This document shows positions 26,665 to 34,715 of a stretch of DNA of 64,000 nt, in pieces. The notes below the pieces were generated by a model. It saw only the letters and a program-made list of their open reading frames with translations, searched no databases and was not told the DNA's origin. Source of the stretch: Bradyrhizobium sp. RP6 (GTDB lineage Bacteria; Pseudomonadota; Alphaproteobacteria; Rhizobiales; Xanthobacteraceae); the NCBI RefSeq assembly GCF_003837805.1, contig NZ_RQIT01000001.1, positions 1-64,000 of the forward strand, written 5' to 3'. The translations under genes and the position numbers were made by a program. Numbering within the stretch: the stretch's first letter is position 1; each line of letters opens with the position of its first letter.

Positions 26665-27617
26665 GCGTGCGACCCATCACGACGGTCAAGACGGTCGTCA
26701 CCGGCATCGAGGAGGCGGGGGCAGGCATCAAACTGTTCACGCTCGCCGATCCCGACCGGTGGGAACTGCCGCCGTTCAAGCCCGCCGCGCATATCGATCT
26801 GCATCTGCCGAACGGGCTGGTCCGCACCTATTCGCTGTGCAACGAGCCCGCAGACAACACGCGCTATGTCATCGCGGTCAAGCGCGAAGCAGGTGGACGC
26901 GGGGGTTCGCGGGCCCTGCACGACGAAATCGGCATCGGCGATGTCATCGGCGTGTCGTTGCCACGCGGCGGACTTGGGCCCCAAGCTCCCATCGCGCGCT
27001 ACGTGTTCCTGGCTGGCGGCATCGGTGTGACGCCGTTCTTGTCCATGGCGCGTTATCTCGAACGAACCAAGCAAGCCGACTTCGCGCTGCATCTGATCGT
27101 GCGCGAGGAGGTGCCGCTCGCCGCGCATCTCGGTTCGCTGGTCGAAGAGGGCCGTGTCATCGTGCATCGGACGTCCCGGACCGGCCGTCCCGATCTCGCA
27201 GCGCTCGTCGGAGAGGGCGGATCCGAGACGATGGTCGCCTGCTGCGGGCCGGAAAGCATGATCGACGATTTCGAGCGGGTGACCGCAGCGTGGCCCGCGA
27301 CGAGTGTCCATATCGAGCGGTTCGTCGCACCGCCGCCGGTCATCGATCCCGACGCCAAACCGTTCACACTGTCACTGGCGCGCTCGGGCGCCGAGATCGA
27401 AGTGCGGGCCGGCCAGACCATGCTGGCCGCATTGCAGGAGGGAGGCATCGACATTGCGACCTCCTGCTGCGGCGGGATCTGCGGCGCCTGCAAGGTCGGA
27501 TGGATCGAAGGCAAGCCAATTCACCGCGACCGCATCCTGTCGCCCTATGAACGCGAGCGCTATCTCATGGTTTGCGTGGCGGGCTCGGACGCCGAGCGGC
27601 TGGTGCTGGACCTCTGA
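26661..27617 (+). CDS. PDR/VanB-type flavin and 2Fe-2S oxidoreductase
   Basis: The 318-residue protein has the phthalate-dioxygenase-reductase layout: a flavin domain (RTYSLCNEPADN), an NAD(P)H domain (GGIGVTPFLSMARYL, then CCGPESMIDDF) and a C-terminal plant-type 2Fe-2S ferredoxin with CCGGICGACKVGW and a fourth cysteine in MVCVAGS. It moves electrons from NAD(P)H through flavin to the ferredoxin. No oxygenase gene is adjacent. The start ATG 26661 overlaps the stop of the MOSC gene, so its natural acceptor is likely the MOSC protein; this is inference from coupling. The full enzyme is intact. Confidence 0.92.
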   Translation: MSVRPITTVKTVVTGIEEAGAGIKLFTLADPDRWELPPFKPAAHIDLHLPNGLVRTYSLCNEPADNTRYVIAVKREAGGRGGSRALHDEIGIGDVIGVSLPRGGLGPQAPIARYVFLAGGIGVTPFLSMARYLERTKQADFALHLIVREEVPLAAHLGSLVEEGRVIVHRTSRTGRPDLAALVGEGGSETMVACCGPESMIDDFERVTAAWPATSVHIERFVAPPPVIDPDAKPFTLSLARSGAEIEVRAGQTMLAALQEGGIDIATSCCGGICGACKVGWIEGKPIHRDRILSPYERERYLMVCVAGSDAERLVLDL

Positions 27618-27618
27618 G

Positions 27619-27825
27619 CTACCAATGCACGCTCTGGCTCGGCACTATGAACGTCGTCGTTCCTGGCTGTGTCGCAAAACTCCTCGCCAGATACCAACCT
27701 GAGCCGAGGACGAGCGCGAGCAGGGCGATGATGGCGAGCAGGTCGATGGTTCTGGGATCGTGTCCCCCGTGACCGAAGTTCGGACCGGGCCTGAAGTGAA
27801 AACGAGGGCTGATTTTCCAGCGCAT
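27619..27825 (-). CDS. Small single-helix membrane protein
   Basis: A 68-residue protein starting MRWKISPRFHF with one strong hydrophobic helix (TIDLLAIIALLALVLGSGWY, about residues 27-46). The N-terminus is basic and His/Gly-rich (FGHGGHDPR), suggesting it faces the cytoplasm, and the C-terminus ends SQSVHW. The start is supported by GGGAGGAAACAACA just upstream of ATG 27825. It converges on the reductase gene with one base between stops. No family recognised. Confidence 0.7.
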   Translation of the reverse strand: MRWKISPRFHFRPGPNFGHGGHDPRTIDLLAIIALLALVLGSGWYLARSFATQPGTTTFIVPSQSVHW

Positions 27826-27916
27826 TGTTGTTTCCTCCCGTGGGAGCATCAAAACAACGCGAGCGGAAAGTGCCGGTTCCGATCAGGACAGCGATGTTCA
27901 AAGCACCGCAGCAAAA

Positions 27917-28255
27917 TCAGGATGCATTGACCCCGCGCCAGCGGCCGTAACGCCAGGGCAGATACCAGCGCGCACCTTGCGGCGCGGTGAGGGGCACGTT
28001 GTCGATGCCGGACGTGCCGAAAGGGTTGCAGCGGAGCAGGCGCGCGAGCGTCATCCAGCCGCCGGCCCAGAGTCCGAACCGTTCGATGGCCTCGTCGCCG
28101 TAGACGGAGCAGGTCGGCAAATGCCGGCAGTTGTAACCGACCAGGGGCGACAGCGTGTGGCGGTACAGCCAGATCAGCGCACGGCCAAATCTGCGCGGTA
28201 GCCGGAGCACACCGTCGATGGAGCTGGAACAATGCCCGCAGGCTGAATGCTTCAT
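27917..28255 (-). CDS. yidD: Membrane protein insertion efficiency factor YidD
   Basis: This 112-residue protein belongs to the YidD family, which assists YidC-dependent insertion of inner-membrane proteins. The family core is clear: LIWLYRHTLSPLVGYNCRHL, PTCSVYGDEAIERFG with its cysteines, and RLLRCNPFG. The N-terminus has a CGHC cysteine pair that is not part of the core family. In many bacteria yidD sits next to rnpA and yidC; here it does not, as is common in Bradyrhizobium relatives. Acts at the cytoplasmic side of the inner membrane. Confidence 0.92.
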   Translation of the reverse strand: MKHSACGHCSSSIDGVLRLPRRFGRALIWLYRHTLSPLVGYNCRHLPTCSVYGDEAIERFGLWAGGWMTLARLLRCNPFGTSGIDNVPLTAPQGARWYLPWRYGRWRGVNAS

Positions 28256-28495
28256 GTGCGCCTTGCTGCAACGTTAAGCGGGGTATTGCCCGGTTCCGGC
28301 GCAGGGAACCGTAAGCTGTTGTTTACGCGTCATATTTTGCATGCTTTTTGGGAGCAGTGCAGCAAGTATCTATGGACGAACTGTATTCCCCCGGATACCA
28401 TTTTTGTGACGTTCATGTGTAGACTCATTGAACGCAAAACGGGGCTTGCCTGAATCGGCTTTGGCTTAGTGCTTGGGGCTTGGGAAGGGACCAGT

Positions 28496-29389
28496 TTGAA
28501 ACGTCTGACGTCGCTCAATCTTCGCGGCTGGTTGCTGGTGGGAACCGCCGTCTTTGGAGTCGCGCTGGCTGGCGCCGTCGCGACTTTCGGGTCGTCGGCC
28601 CGGGCAGGTAACACCCTGGAAGAGCGCAAGCTGCCGATGAAGTTCAGCTGGGTCGCCTGCGAGCCGAATTGCCGCGGCTGGATCAGTGCGGTCGGCATCA
28701 TCACCGCTGATACGCCCAGGGATTTCGAAGAGTTCTCGCGCGGACGCCAGCTCGGGGGCGCGACCGTCGTCCTCGATTCGAGCGGCGGGTCCGTAAATGA
28801 CGCGATCACGCTCGGCCGCCGCTTCCGCAATCTCGGGCTTTTGACTACGGTTGGCGTAAGCCTGCGCGGCGGGCAGTCGGCTCGCCCGGCGGTCGCGCCG
28901 GAGGCCTATTGCGAATCCATGTGCGTGTTCCTGCTGCTTGCCGGCAAGAAGCGCTACGTGCCGGAAGCCGCCCATGTCCGGGTCCACCAGATCTGGATGG
29001 GCGACCGGGCCGACGATGCCAAGGCGGCGAGCTACAGCGCGCAAGATCTGATGATCGTGGAGCGCGACATCGGCCGGCTCGCCAAATACACGTTCGACAT
29101 GGGTGGCGCCGGCGACTTGCTGTCGCTTGCGCTCAGCGTTCCGCCCTGGGAAGACCTGCACGAGCTCGACGCCGGTGAGCTCAAGCTCACCAATCTGGTC
29201 ACGACTGACCTCGTGGCTGATGTTCTGCCGCATGTGAACATCTCTGCGCCGGCAATGGCGGAGCTTGCACCGAAGACGCAGGCCAGGTTCGGCGCGGAAC
29301 CGGAGCAGGCGGCCAAGTCGACCAAGACGGCGGAAGCCCAGGTGCCGACCGGCAGCGCGGCAGCGCCGGCTGCGGCGGCGCAGAAGTGA
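28496..29389 (+). CDS. Exported ClpP-like (COG3904-type) protein
   Basis: The 297-residue protein starts, in my reading, at TTG 28496 with GAAGGGACC just upstream, giving a basic N-terminus and signal sequence (KRLTSLNLRGWLLVG ... SSARAG). The mature domain resembles the periplasmic ClpP-like family: VVLDSSGGSVNDAITLGRRF and a candidate catalytic serine in YCESMCVFLLLAG followed by VRVHQIW with a histidine. The serine is flanked by two cysteines. The C-terminal 50 residues are Ala/Lys rich and probably disordered. Whether it is an active protease is unknown. Confidence 0.75.
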   Translation: MKRLTSLNLRGWLLVGTAVFGVALAGAVATFGSSARAGNTLEERKLPMKFSWVACEPNCRGWISAVGIITADTPRDFEEFSRGRQLGGATVVLDSSGGSVNDAITLGRRFRNLGLLTTVGVSLRGGQSARPAVAPEAYCESMCVFLLLAGKKRYVPEAAHVRVHQIWMGDRADDAKAASYSAQDLMIVERDIGRLAKYTFDMGGAGDLLSLALSVPPWEDLHELDAGELKLTNLVTTDLVADVLPHVNISAPAMAELAPKTQARFGAEPEQAAKSTKTAEAQVPTGSAAAPAAAAQK

Positions 29390-29406
29390 GCTCTTAAATC
29401 GCGGCA

Positions 29407-29497
29407 GTCATTCCGGGGCGCCCGTCAGCGCGAACGCACCCGAGAATCTCGCGCTGCGGGATTCCGGGTTCGTCGCTCTGCGACGCCCCGGAACGAT
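29407..29497. repeat. Palindromic repeat GTCATTCCGGGGCG, copy 1 (degenerate)
   Basis: The element begins GTCATTCCGGGGCGCCCG and ends GACGCCCCGGAACGA with an internal GAGAATCTCG. The right arm has two changes from a perfect match. A better-preserved copy is at 31362-31440. It fills the space between two converging genes. Confidence 0.75.
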
Positions 29498-29504
29498 CAG
29501 AGTG

Positions 29505-29960
29505 TCAGCCCTGCGCCGCGGCCGGCTCCTTGGTCTTGGCCTCGATCTGGCCGATGGCATCAACCACGGCATCGAAGGTGAGAAGCGTCGAGGCATGACG
29601 CGCCTTGTAGTCGCGGACCGGCTCGAGGAACTTGATCTCTTCCCATTTGCCTTCGGGAGGGGCACCGTTCTCCTTCAGCATTTTGCGAACGGTTTCGCGT
29701 AACTCACGGAGTTCGCTGGCAGTCGAGCCGACCACGTGACTTGCCATGATGGATGAAGAGGCCTGGCCCAAAGCACACGCCTTCACGTCATGCGCGAAGT
29801 CGGTGACGGTGTCCCCATTCATCTTGAGGTCGACCTTCACGGTCGATCCGCACAGTTTGGAGTGGGCGGTGGCAGAGGCATCGGGATCCGTCAGCCGCCC
29901 GAGGCGCGGAATATTCCCGGCCAGTTCGATGATCCGCTTGTTGTAGATGTCGTTCAGCAT
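29505..29960 (-). CDS. NifU/IscU-type iron-sulfur scaffold protein (SUF-like)
   Basis: This 151-residue protein is a NifU-N/SufU-type scaffold for Fe-S cluster assembly. Cysteine positions are visible in KLCGSTVKV and KACALGQASSSIM; the position that holds the third cysteine in IscU/SufU (usually following a histidine, HC) here reads RHAST. The missing third cysteine implies a cluster ligated differently or a sulfur-transfer role only. The C-terminal Ala/Lys tail is short. ATG 29960 lies opposite a region before folE. It is likely cytosolic and works with the SUF machinery elsewhere in the genome. Confidence 0.85.
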   Translation of the reverse strand: MLNDIYNKRIIELAGNIPRLGRLTDPDASATAHSKLCGSTVKVDLKMNGDTVTDFAHDVKACALGQASSSIMASHVVGSTASELRELRETVRKMLKENGAPPEGKWEEIKFLEPVRDYKARHASTLLTFDAVVDAIGQIEAKTKEPAAAQG

Positions 29961-30213
29961 GTGATGGAGTCCAACACGTCCACAGCCACTTCCGGGCCGG
30001 ATCGGCCTTGGCGGGCGCCGTCCAGGGTCCTATATAGGGACGGAACTGGTGGAAAAATAGTCCAGCGGTGCGGTGGCGGTGATCCAGATATGCGCCGCCG
30101 GCGTTATGACCTCAGGACTTTCCGCCGAAATTTGTTCTGCTCAGGCGTCCGGCGGCTTGGCCGCCCCGTCTGCCGGTGACACTCCGGCCGCGAGGCCGTC
30201 GAACGGAGTCGAT

Positions 30214-30906
30214 ATGGACGCTGCAATCAAATCCATCCGCCCCAACAAGCCCTCTGACCGGCAGCCCGAGAGCCGCCCGGCCGAGCTTGATCCCGCCGAA
30301 TTCCTCGCGGCCGCCGTTCGCGCCGACCAGCCACGCCCGGCTCGCGCCGAGGCGGAAGCCGCGGTGAAGACGCTGCTCGCCTATATCGGCGAGAACACCG
30401 AGCGCGAGGGCCTGCTCGACACGCCGCGCCGTGTCGTCGAAGCTTTCGACGAACTCTATCAGGGCTACCACCAGTGCCCGGCCGAGGTGCTCGACCGCAC
30501 CTTTGGCGAGACCGCCGGCTATGACGACTTCGTCCTAGTGCGCGACATCGAATTCACCTCGCAGTGCGAGCATCACATGATGCCGTTCTACGGCAAGGCG
30601 CACATCGCCTATACGCCGGTGGAACGCGTCGTCGGCCTGTCCAAGCTTGCGCGCCTGACCGACATCTTCGCCCGCAGGCTCCAGACCCAGGAGCACCTGA
30701 CGGCGCAGATCGCAGCGGCCATCGACGAGATCCTCAAACCGCGCGGCGTTGCGGTGCTGATCGAGGCCGAGCATACCTGCATGTCGGTGCGTGGCGTCGC
30801 CAAGCATGGCGCCTCCACCTTCACCAGCCGCTTCACCGGCATGTTCCGCGACAACCCCGCGGAGCAGGCCCGTTTCCTGTCCCTGGTGCGAGGCACGACG
30901 CGCTGA
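30214..30906 (+). CDS. folE: GTP cyclohydrolase I
   Basis: The 230-residue enzyme converts GTP to 7,8-dihydroneopterin triphosphate, the first step of folate and pterin synthesis. Zinc ligands are visible: Cys118 in QCEHHMMPF with His120/His121, and Cys189 in [12 protein letters not shown]. The GLLDTPRRV and [10 protein letters not shown] segments are also conserved. The first 45 residues are a Pro/Ala-rich extension before the catalytic fold, common in alphaproteobacteria. The start is ATG 30214 (ACGGAG eight bases upstream); the frame stays open to 30073 but without support. hisI follows 27 bases downstream. Confidence 0.97.
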   Translation: MDAAIKSIRPNKPSDRQPESRPAELDPAEFLAAAVRADQPRPARAEAEAAVKTLLAYIGENTEREGLLDTPRRVVEAFDELYQGYHQCPAEVLDRTFGETAGYDDFVLVRDIEFTSQCEHHMMPFYGKAHIAYTPVERVVGLSKLARLTDIFARRLQTQEHLTAQIAAAIDEILKPRGVAVLIEAEHTCMSVRGVAKHGASTFTSRFTGMFRDNPAEQARFLSLVRGTTR

Positions 30907-30933
30907 CCTCGCAAGTAAACTCGCGAGGGTCCT

Positions 30934-31356
30934 GTGTCCGCTCACTCCCATGAGATCGAAGAAGGTGTCGCCTTCCTGCCCAGGTTCGATGCCAGCGGCC
31001 TCGTGACCTGCGTCGCGACCGACGTCGCCACCGGCGACGTGCTCATGGTCGCGCACATGAACGAGGAGGCGCTGCGCAAGACGATCGCGACCGGCGAGGC
31101 CTGGTACTTCAGCCGCTCGCGCAATGCCTTGTGGCGAAAAGGTGAGACCTCAGGTCAGACCCAGCGTGTCGTTGAGATGCGCACCGATTGCGATCAGGAC
31201 GCGGTGTGGATCCGCGTCGAGCAGATCGGCGCCGCCTGCCACACCGGCCGGCGGTCGTGCTTCTATCGCAAGGTCGAGGCGGAGGGCGGGGGAGCGAAGC
31301 TGGTCTTCGCCAATGCGGATCGGCTGTTCGATCCGAGCGACGTCTATAAGACATGA
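30934..31356 (+). CDS. hisI: Phosphoribosyl-AMP cyclohydrolase
   Basis: This 140-residue enzyme opens the purine ring of phosphoribosyl-AMP in histidine synthesis. The family landmarks are [31 protein letters not shown], and the zinc cysteines in [13 protein letters not shown] and [11 protein letters not shown]. It lacks the HisE domain, so it is the monofunctional form usual in alphaproteobacteria. The start is GTG 30934, with GAGGG upstream. It follows folE by 27 bases and is probably co-transcribed with it, a pairing of two cyclohydrolases seen in related genomes. A palindromic repeat follows at 31362. Confidence 0.97.
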   Translation: MSAHSHEIEEGVAFLPRFDASGLVTCVATDVATGDVLMVAHMNEEALRKTIATGEAWYFSRSRNALWRKGETSGQTQRVVEMRTDCDQDAVWIRVEQIGAACHTGRRSCFYRKVEAEGGGAKLVFANADRLFDPSDVYKT

Positions 31357-31361
31357 CGTCC

Positions 31362-31440
31362 GTCATTCCGGGGCGGCTCGAAGAGCCGAACCCGGAATCT
31401 CGAGATTCCGGGTTCGCGCTGTCGCGCGCCCCGGAATGAC
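31362..31440. repeat. Palindromic repeat GTCATTCCGGGGCG, copy 2 (near perfect)
   Basis: The outer arms GTCATTCCGGGGCG and CGCCCCGGAATGAC are a perfect 14-base inverted pair. Inside is a second perfect palindrome of 26 bases centred near 31402 whose left arm is AACCCGGAATCTC. The element begins six bases after the hisI stop and could fold into a strong cruciform-like hairpin. Copy 1 is at 29407-29497. Confidence 0.88.
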
Positions 31441-31452
31441 GCGGAGCGTCAA

Positions 31453-31468
31453 TTAACCCCGCATTAAC
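31453..31468 (+). promoter_or_regulatory. Candidate CtrA binding site TTAA-N7-TTAACC
   Basis: TTAACCCCGCATTAAC followed by C is an exact full CtrA consensus (TTAA, seven bases, TTAACC). It lies 78 bases upstream of the transglycosylase-like gene at 31546 and after the palindromic repeat that ends the folE-hisI unit, an ordinary promoter position. The predicted binding is inference; the match itself is exact. Confidence 0.55.
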
Positions 31469-31545
31469 CATGACTGTCCCACGGTGAGACGACGGGCGCC
31501 GAATTGCCGGCGTCGCTCAACGCCGTGGGGGGTGAGCACTTCATC

Positions 31546-32544
31546 ATGTCGGTCGACAATTCCAGTGCCACGCAGACGGTCGGCCTCGATCCGTCGCGGG
31601 CGCGCGTCGCCGGTGCGATCAAGCAGGCCTCGAACATCTCCGGCGTCAGCTTCCAATACATGCTGACCACGGCCAAGATGGAATCGGATTTCGATCCGAC
31701 GGCGGGCGCCACCACCTCGTCCGCGCACGGGCTCTACCAGTTCATCGACCAGACCTGGCTTGGCACCGTGAAGGAAGCCGGTACCCAGCTCGGCTACGGC
31801 AGCTATGCCGACGCCATCACCAGGACCTCGGCGGGCACCTATACCGTCGATGATCCCGTGATGAAGCGGTCGATCATGAAGCTGCGCGACGACCCCGAAG
31901 CCGCCTCCAACATGGCGGCGGCGCTGACGCAGTCGAACAGCTTCAAGCTCACCGGCCTGCTCGGCCGCAGGCCGTCCGACAGCGAACTCTACATGGCGCA
32001 TTTCATGGGGATCGGCGGTGCGGCCAGACTGATCGCCAATGCCGAGGACAATCCGCAGGCGGTCGGTGCGCGGCTGTTCCCTAACGCTGCGTCCGCCAAT
32101 CGCTCGATCTTCTACGCCAAAGACGGCCGCGCCCGCAGTGTCTCCGAAGTCTATTCGGTGCTCGACGCGCGCTACGCCAATGCAGCCAATTCGAAAGTGA
32201 CGCGCAGCGCGATGGCGATGTATGGCGACACGCCGTCGACCACCGAGGTCGCGAGCGCGATCGGCGTGCAGCCGACGGCACCGGCGATCGACAATGCCGT
32301 CTATCTTCAGACCTTCCCCGTTAATGCGACGTCGCCGACGACGCTCGCGGACAATGCGCCGAGCGCGCCGGTGTTTCGTTCGATCTATCAGCCCGGGGAT
32401 GCCACGCAGCCGGTCTCGACCACGGTGCAGAAATTATGGGGCAACAACGCCTCGCTCACCTCGGTCGCGTCAGCGACGCCGGACGTGCGGCCGCCGCAGC
32501 CGCTCGATCTCTTCAGCGATCGTAGCGGCATGTTCTCGAGCTAA
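31546..32544 (+). CDS. Lytic-transglycosylase-like (SLT) domain protein
   Basis: This 332-residue protein has an SLT/lysozyme-like fold region at about residues 20-90: FQYMLTTAKMESDFDPTA with the catalytic-type Glu, then SSAHGLYQFIDQTWL, the classic LYQF segment. After it comes an alpha-helical region (GLLGRRPSDSELYMAHFMGIGGAARLI) and a Thr/Ala/Pro-rich tail. There is no obvious signal peptide, which resembles flagellar rod- or secretion-associated transglycosylases exported by other routes. ATG 31546 has GGGGTGAG upstream. A perfect CtrA-type site 78 bases upstream suggests cell-cycle or flagellar control. Confidence 0.85.
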   Translation: MSVDNSSATQTVGLDPSRARVAGAIKQASNISGVSFQYMLTTAKMESDFDPTAGATTSSAHGLYQFIDQTWLGTVKEAGTQLGYGSYADAITRTSAGTYTVDDPVMKRSIMKLRDDPEAASNMAAALTQSNSFKLTGLLGRRPSDSELYMAHFMGIGGAARLIANAEDNPQAVGARLFPNAASANRSIFYAKDGRARSVSEVYSVLDARYANAANSKVTRSAMAMYGDTPSTTEVASAIGVQPTAPAIDNAVYLQTFPVNATSPTTLADNAPSAPVFRSIYQPGDATQPVSTTVQKLWGNNASLTSVASATPDVRPPQPLDLFSDRSGMFSS

Positions 32545-32818
32545 TCTCCGCTCAATGTCCCGGACGCGCCGCAGCTGAAACACTGCAACGTGTAGCCGCG
32601 CCCATGCCGCGTGCGCCGCTCTCGAAGGGGGCCCGGTTCACCAGCGCATCGCCGGGGCGCTGCGCTCGCGGCACGTGTGGTCGGCGTCTTGTTCCATTAA
32701 CAAAACGTCAATAATACCAGACAGTTATGGTGAACGCTTTGTTAAGTGTCATGGTTTATTTTGTGTTGCAGGTGACGAGCCGTCACCATTTTCGTTTGTT
32801 GTGTAAGCCGGAAGCAGG
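32545..32818. other. Intergenic region before DUF2336 gene
   Basis: The first half is GC-rich; the second half (32690-32780) is strikingly AT-rich for this window (TTAACAAAACG, TTTATTTTGTGTTG) and likely contains the promoter of the downstream gene. No gene or hairpin is evident. Confidence 0.4.
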
Positions 32819-33994
32819 ATGATTGTTCGGCATTTCATTCATTGGATCAGGACGGCGCCTGCAGGCGAGCGGGCCGAGGCAACACGGGCGTTGGCCCGGG
32901 CCTGGCTGATCTCAGACCTTTCTGCAAACGACCGCATCGCCGCTGAAGGCGCGCTTCTGATGCTGCTCGACGATCCCTCGTCGCTGGTGCGGCAGGCGAT
33001 GGCCGAGGCCTTTGCCCGCAGCACCGAGGCGCCGCCCGCAATCGTAAGGGCATTGTCGGCAGACCAGCCGACCGTTGCGCTGCCCGTGCTCGAACATTCC
33101 CCGCTGCTGATCGACGCCGACCTTGTCGACATCGTCGCGACCGGCAACGAGGAGGTGCAATGCGCGGTGGCCCGCCGCATCGCGTTGCCGGTGTCGGTCT
33201 GCGCCGCGATCGCCGAGGTCGGCTGCGCGGCTGCCGCACTGGAGCTGATCGAGAATCCCCACGCCGAGCTAGCTCCGTTCTCCTGGGACCGCATCGTCGA
33301 GCGCCACGGCCATCTCGCGGCGATCCGCGAGGCCATGCTGGTGCTGGAGGATCTGCCGTCCTCAACGCGCGCGGCGCTGGTGGCAAAGCTCTCGCAGACG
33401 CTGGCGCAATTCGTCGTGGCGCGGAACTGGCTCACCGCCGACCGTGCGGACCGCATCACGATCGAGGCACGTGACCGCTCCACCATGAACATCGCGGCGC
33501 GCTCCCGCGGCGAGGACATGCAAGGCCTGGTCAGGCATTTGCGCATCACCGGCCAGCTTACCGCGGGGTTGATCCTGCGTGCACTGCTCTCGGGCAATCT
33601 CGATCTGTTCGACGCGGCCCTTGCCGAACTCGCCGATCTGCCGCTGGCGCGCGTCTCCGCGCTGCTGCACGATCGCGGCGGCAACAGCCTGCACGCGCTG
33701 CTCCGTCGCGCCGGGCTTCCGGAGGCGACGTTTGCGGCCTTCCAGGTCGCGCTCGATGCCTGTCACGAGCAAGGCTTCGTCAATAGCGACGACGGCGCGG
33801 CGCGGCTGCGCCGGCGCATGGTCGAGCGCGTGCTTACCCATTGCGAGACCGACCGGGGCGCCACTGAGCCGCTGATGGTGCTGCTGCGCCGCTTTGCCAC
33901 CGAATCCGCGCGCGAAGAGGCTCGGCTGTTCTGCGACGAGCTCGTTTCGGATGATGCGATCGATACGGTGTACGACGATCTGATCGCGGCCTAG
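32819..33994 (+). CDS. DUF2336 family protein
   Basis: The 391-residue protein is all-alpha with HEAT-like repeats and fits the alphaproteobacterial DUF2336 family. Repeats such as DDPSSLVRQAMAEAFARS, NEEVQCAVARRIALP and LRITGQLTAGLILRALLSGN are visible. No signal or membrane helices are seen, so it is cytosolic. DUF2336 proteins are typically found beside signalling or cell-cycle genes; here an Hpt protein, a receiver and NAD kinase lie just downstream on the opposite strand. Function unknown; a scaffold role is plausible. Confidence 0.8.
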   Translation: MIVRHFIHWIRTAPAGERAEATRALARAWLISDLSANDRIAAEGALLMLLDDPSSLVRQAMAEAFARSTEAPPAIVRALSADQPTVALPVLEHSPLLIDADLVDIVATGNEEVQCAVARRIALPVSVCAAIAEVGCAAAALELIENPHAELAPFSWDRIVERHGHLAAIREAMLVLEDLPSSTRAALVAKLSQTLAQFVVARNWLTADRADRITIEARDRSTMNIAARSRGEDMQGLVRHLRITGQLTAGLILRALLSGNLDLFDAALAELADLPLARVSALLHDRGGNSLHALLRRAGLPEATFAAFQVALDACHEQGFVNSDDGAARLRRRMVERVLTHCETDRGATEPLMVLLRRFATESAREEARLFCDELVSDDAIDTVYDDLIAA

Positions 33995-34012
33995 CCGGAT
34001 CCCGCAGACTCC

Positions 34013-34091
34013 GTCATTGCGAGCGTAGCGAAGCAATCCAGAATCGCGCCGCGGAGGCAGTCCGAGTTTGCTTCGCTGCGCTCGCAATGGC
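34013..34091. repeat. Palindromic repeat GTCATTGCGAGCG, copy 2
   Basis: The arms run GTCATTGCGAGCGTAGCGAA and TTCGCTGCGCTCGCAATGGC around a central CAATCCAGAATCG region. It resembles copy 1 at 10887-10962 and again lies between converging genes. Confidence 0.85.
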
Positions 34092-34108
34092 GAGAGGAGA
34101 GAGCCTTA

Positions 34109-34687
34109 CTAATCCACCGGCGCGATGCTCGGGGCCAGGATGACCTCGAGATGTTCGGGCCGGTCGCGGTTGACGTTGGCGAGATAATCGTCGGCGACCT
34201 TGCGCAGGCGGCGGCTGAGCTCGGCGGAGACGCTGATACTGTCGAGCCTGGTGTTCTCGTGCACGATGGCGAGAATGGCATTGATGTGGTGCGTGAACAG
34301 CTCGGCCGGCACCTTTTCCAGATCAGGTGCGTGCTCGATGACGCGGCACAGGCTCTCGGCGATAACCGCTGCCGAAGGAAAGCCGAACGTCGCCGCATCG
34401 CCTTTGATGTCGTGCGCGGCGTGGAACAGCTCGTCGCGCAGCTTCTTCGTGAAGCCATCCTTCTGCACGGCAGTCCAGGCGATGGACAGTCTCTGGACCT
34501 CGACCGTCATCCAGTCCTTGAACTCGCCGGAGAGGCTCGCGAGCGCCTGTTCGGCGCGGCCGACCGGATCGTCCATGTCCTTTTCATCGACGCGGCGCAG
34601 GACCTTGCGCAGCGGGTTGGGCTGCGTGATGACGTGGTGCGTGGCGAAGGCCTTGACCTCGATGTCCTTTGCGCTGTTCTTCGCCAT
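34109..34687 (-). CDS. Hpt-domain phosphotransfer protein
   Basis: A 192-residue protein with one Hpt domain. The phosphorylatable histidine sits in HAAHDIKGDAATFG (His92 in the HDIKG motif), and helices before and after fit a four-helix bundle. The first 40 residues are a flexible region. ATG 34687 has GAGGCAGG upstream; longer frames are unsupported. It lies just downstream of a receiver-domain gene on the same strand (28 bases), so the two probably exchange phosphate. The partner histidine kinase is not in this window. Confidence 0.88.
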   Translation of the reverse strand: MAKNSAKDIEVKAFATHHVITQPNPLRKVLRRVDEKDMDDPVGRAEQALASLSGEFKDWMTVEVQRLSIAWTAVQKDGFTKKLRDELFHAAHDIKGDAATFGFPSAAVIAESLCRVIEHAPDLEKVPAELFTHHINAILAIVHENTRLDSISVSAELSRRLRKVADDYLANVNRDRPEHLEVILAPSIAPVD

Positions 34688-34715
34688 GATGCCTGCCTCG
34701 TCTGAAGACGTTGCG

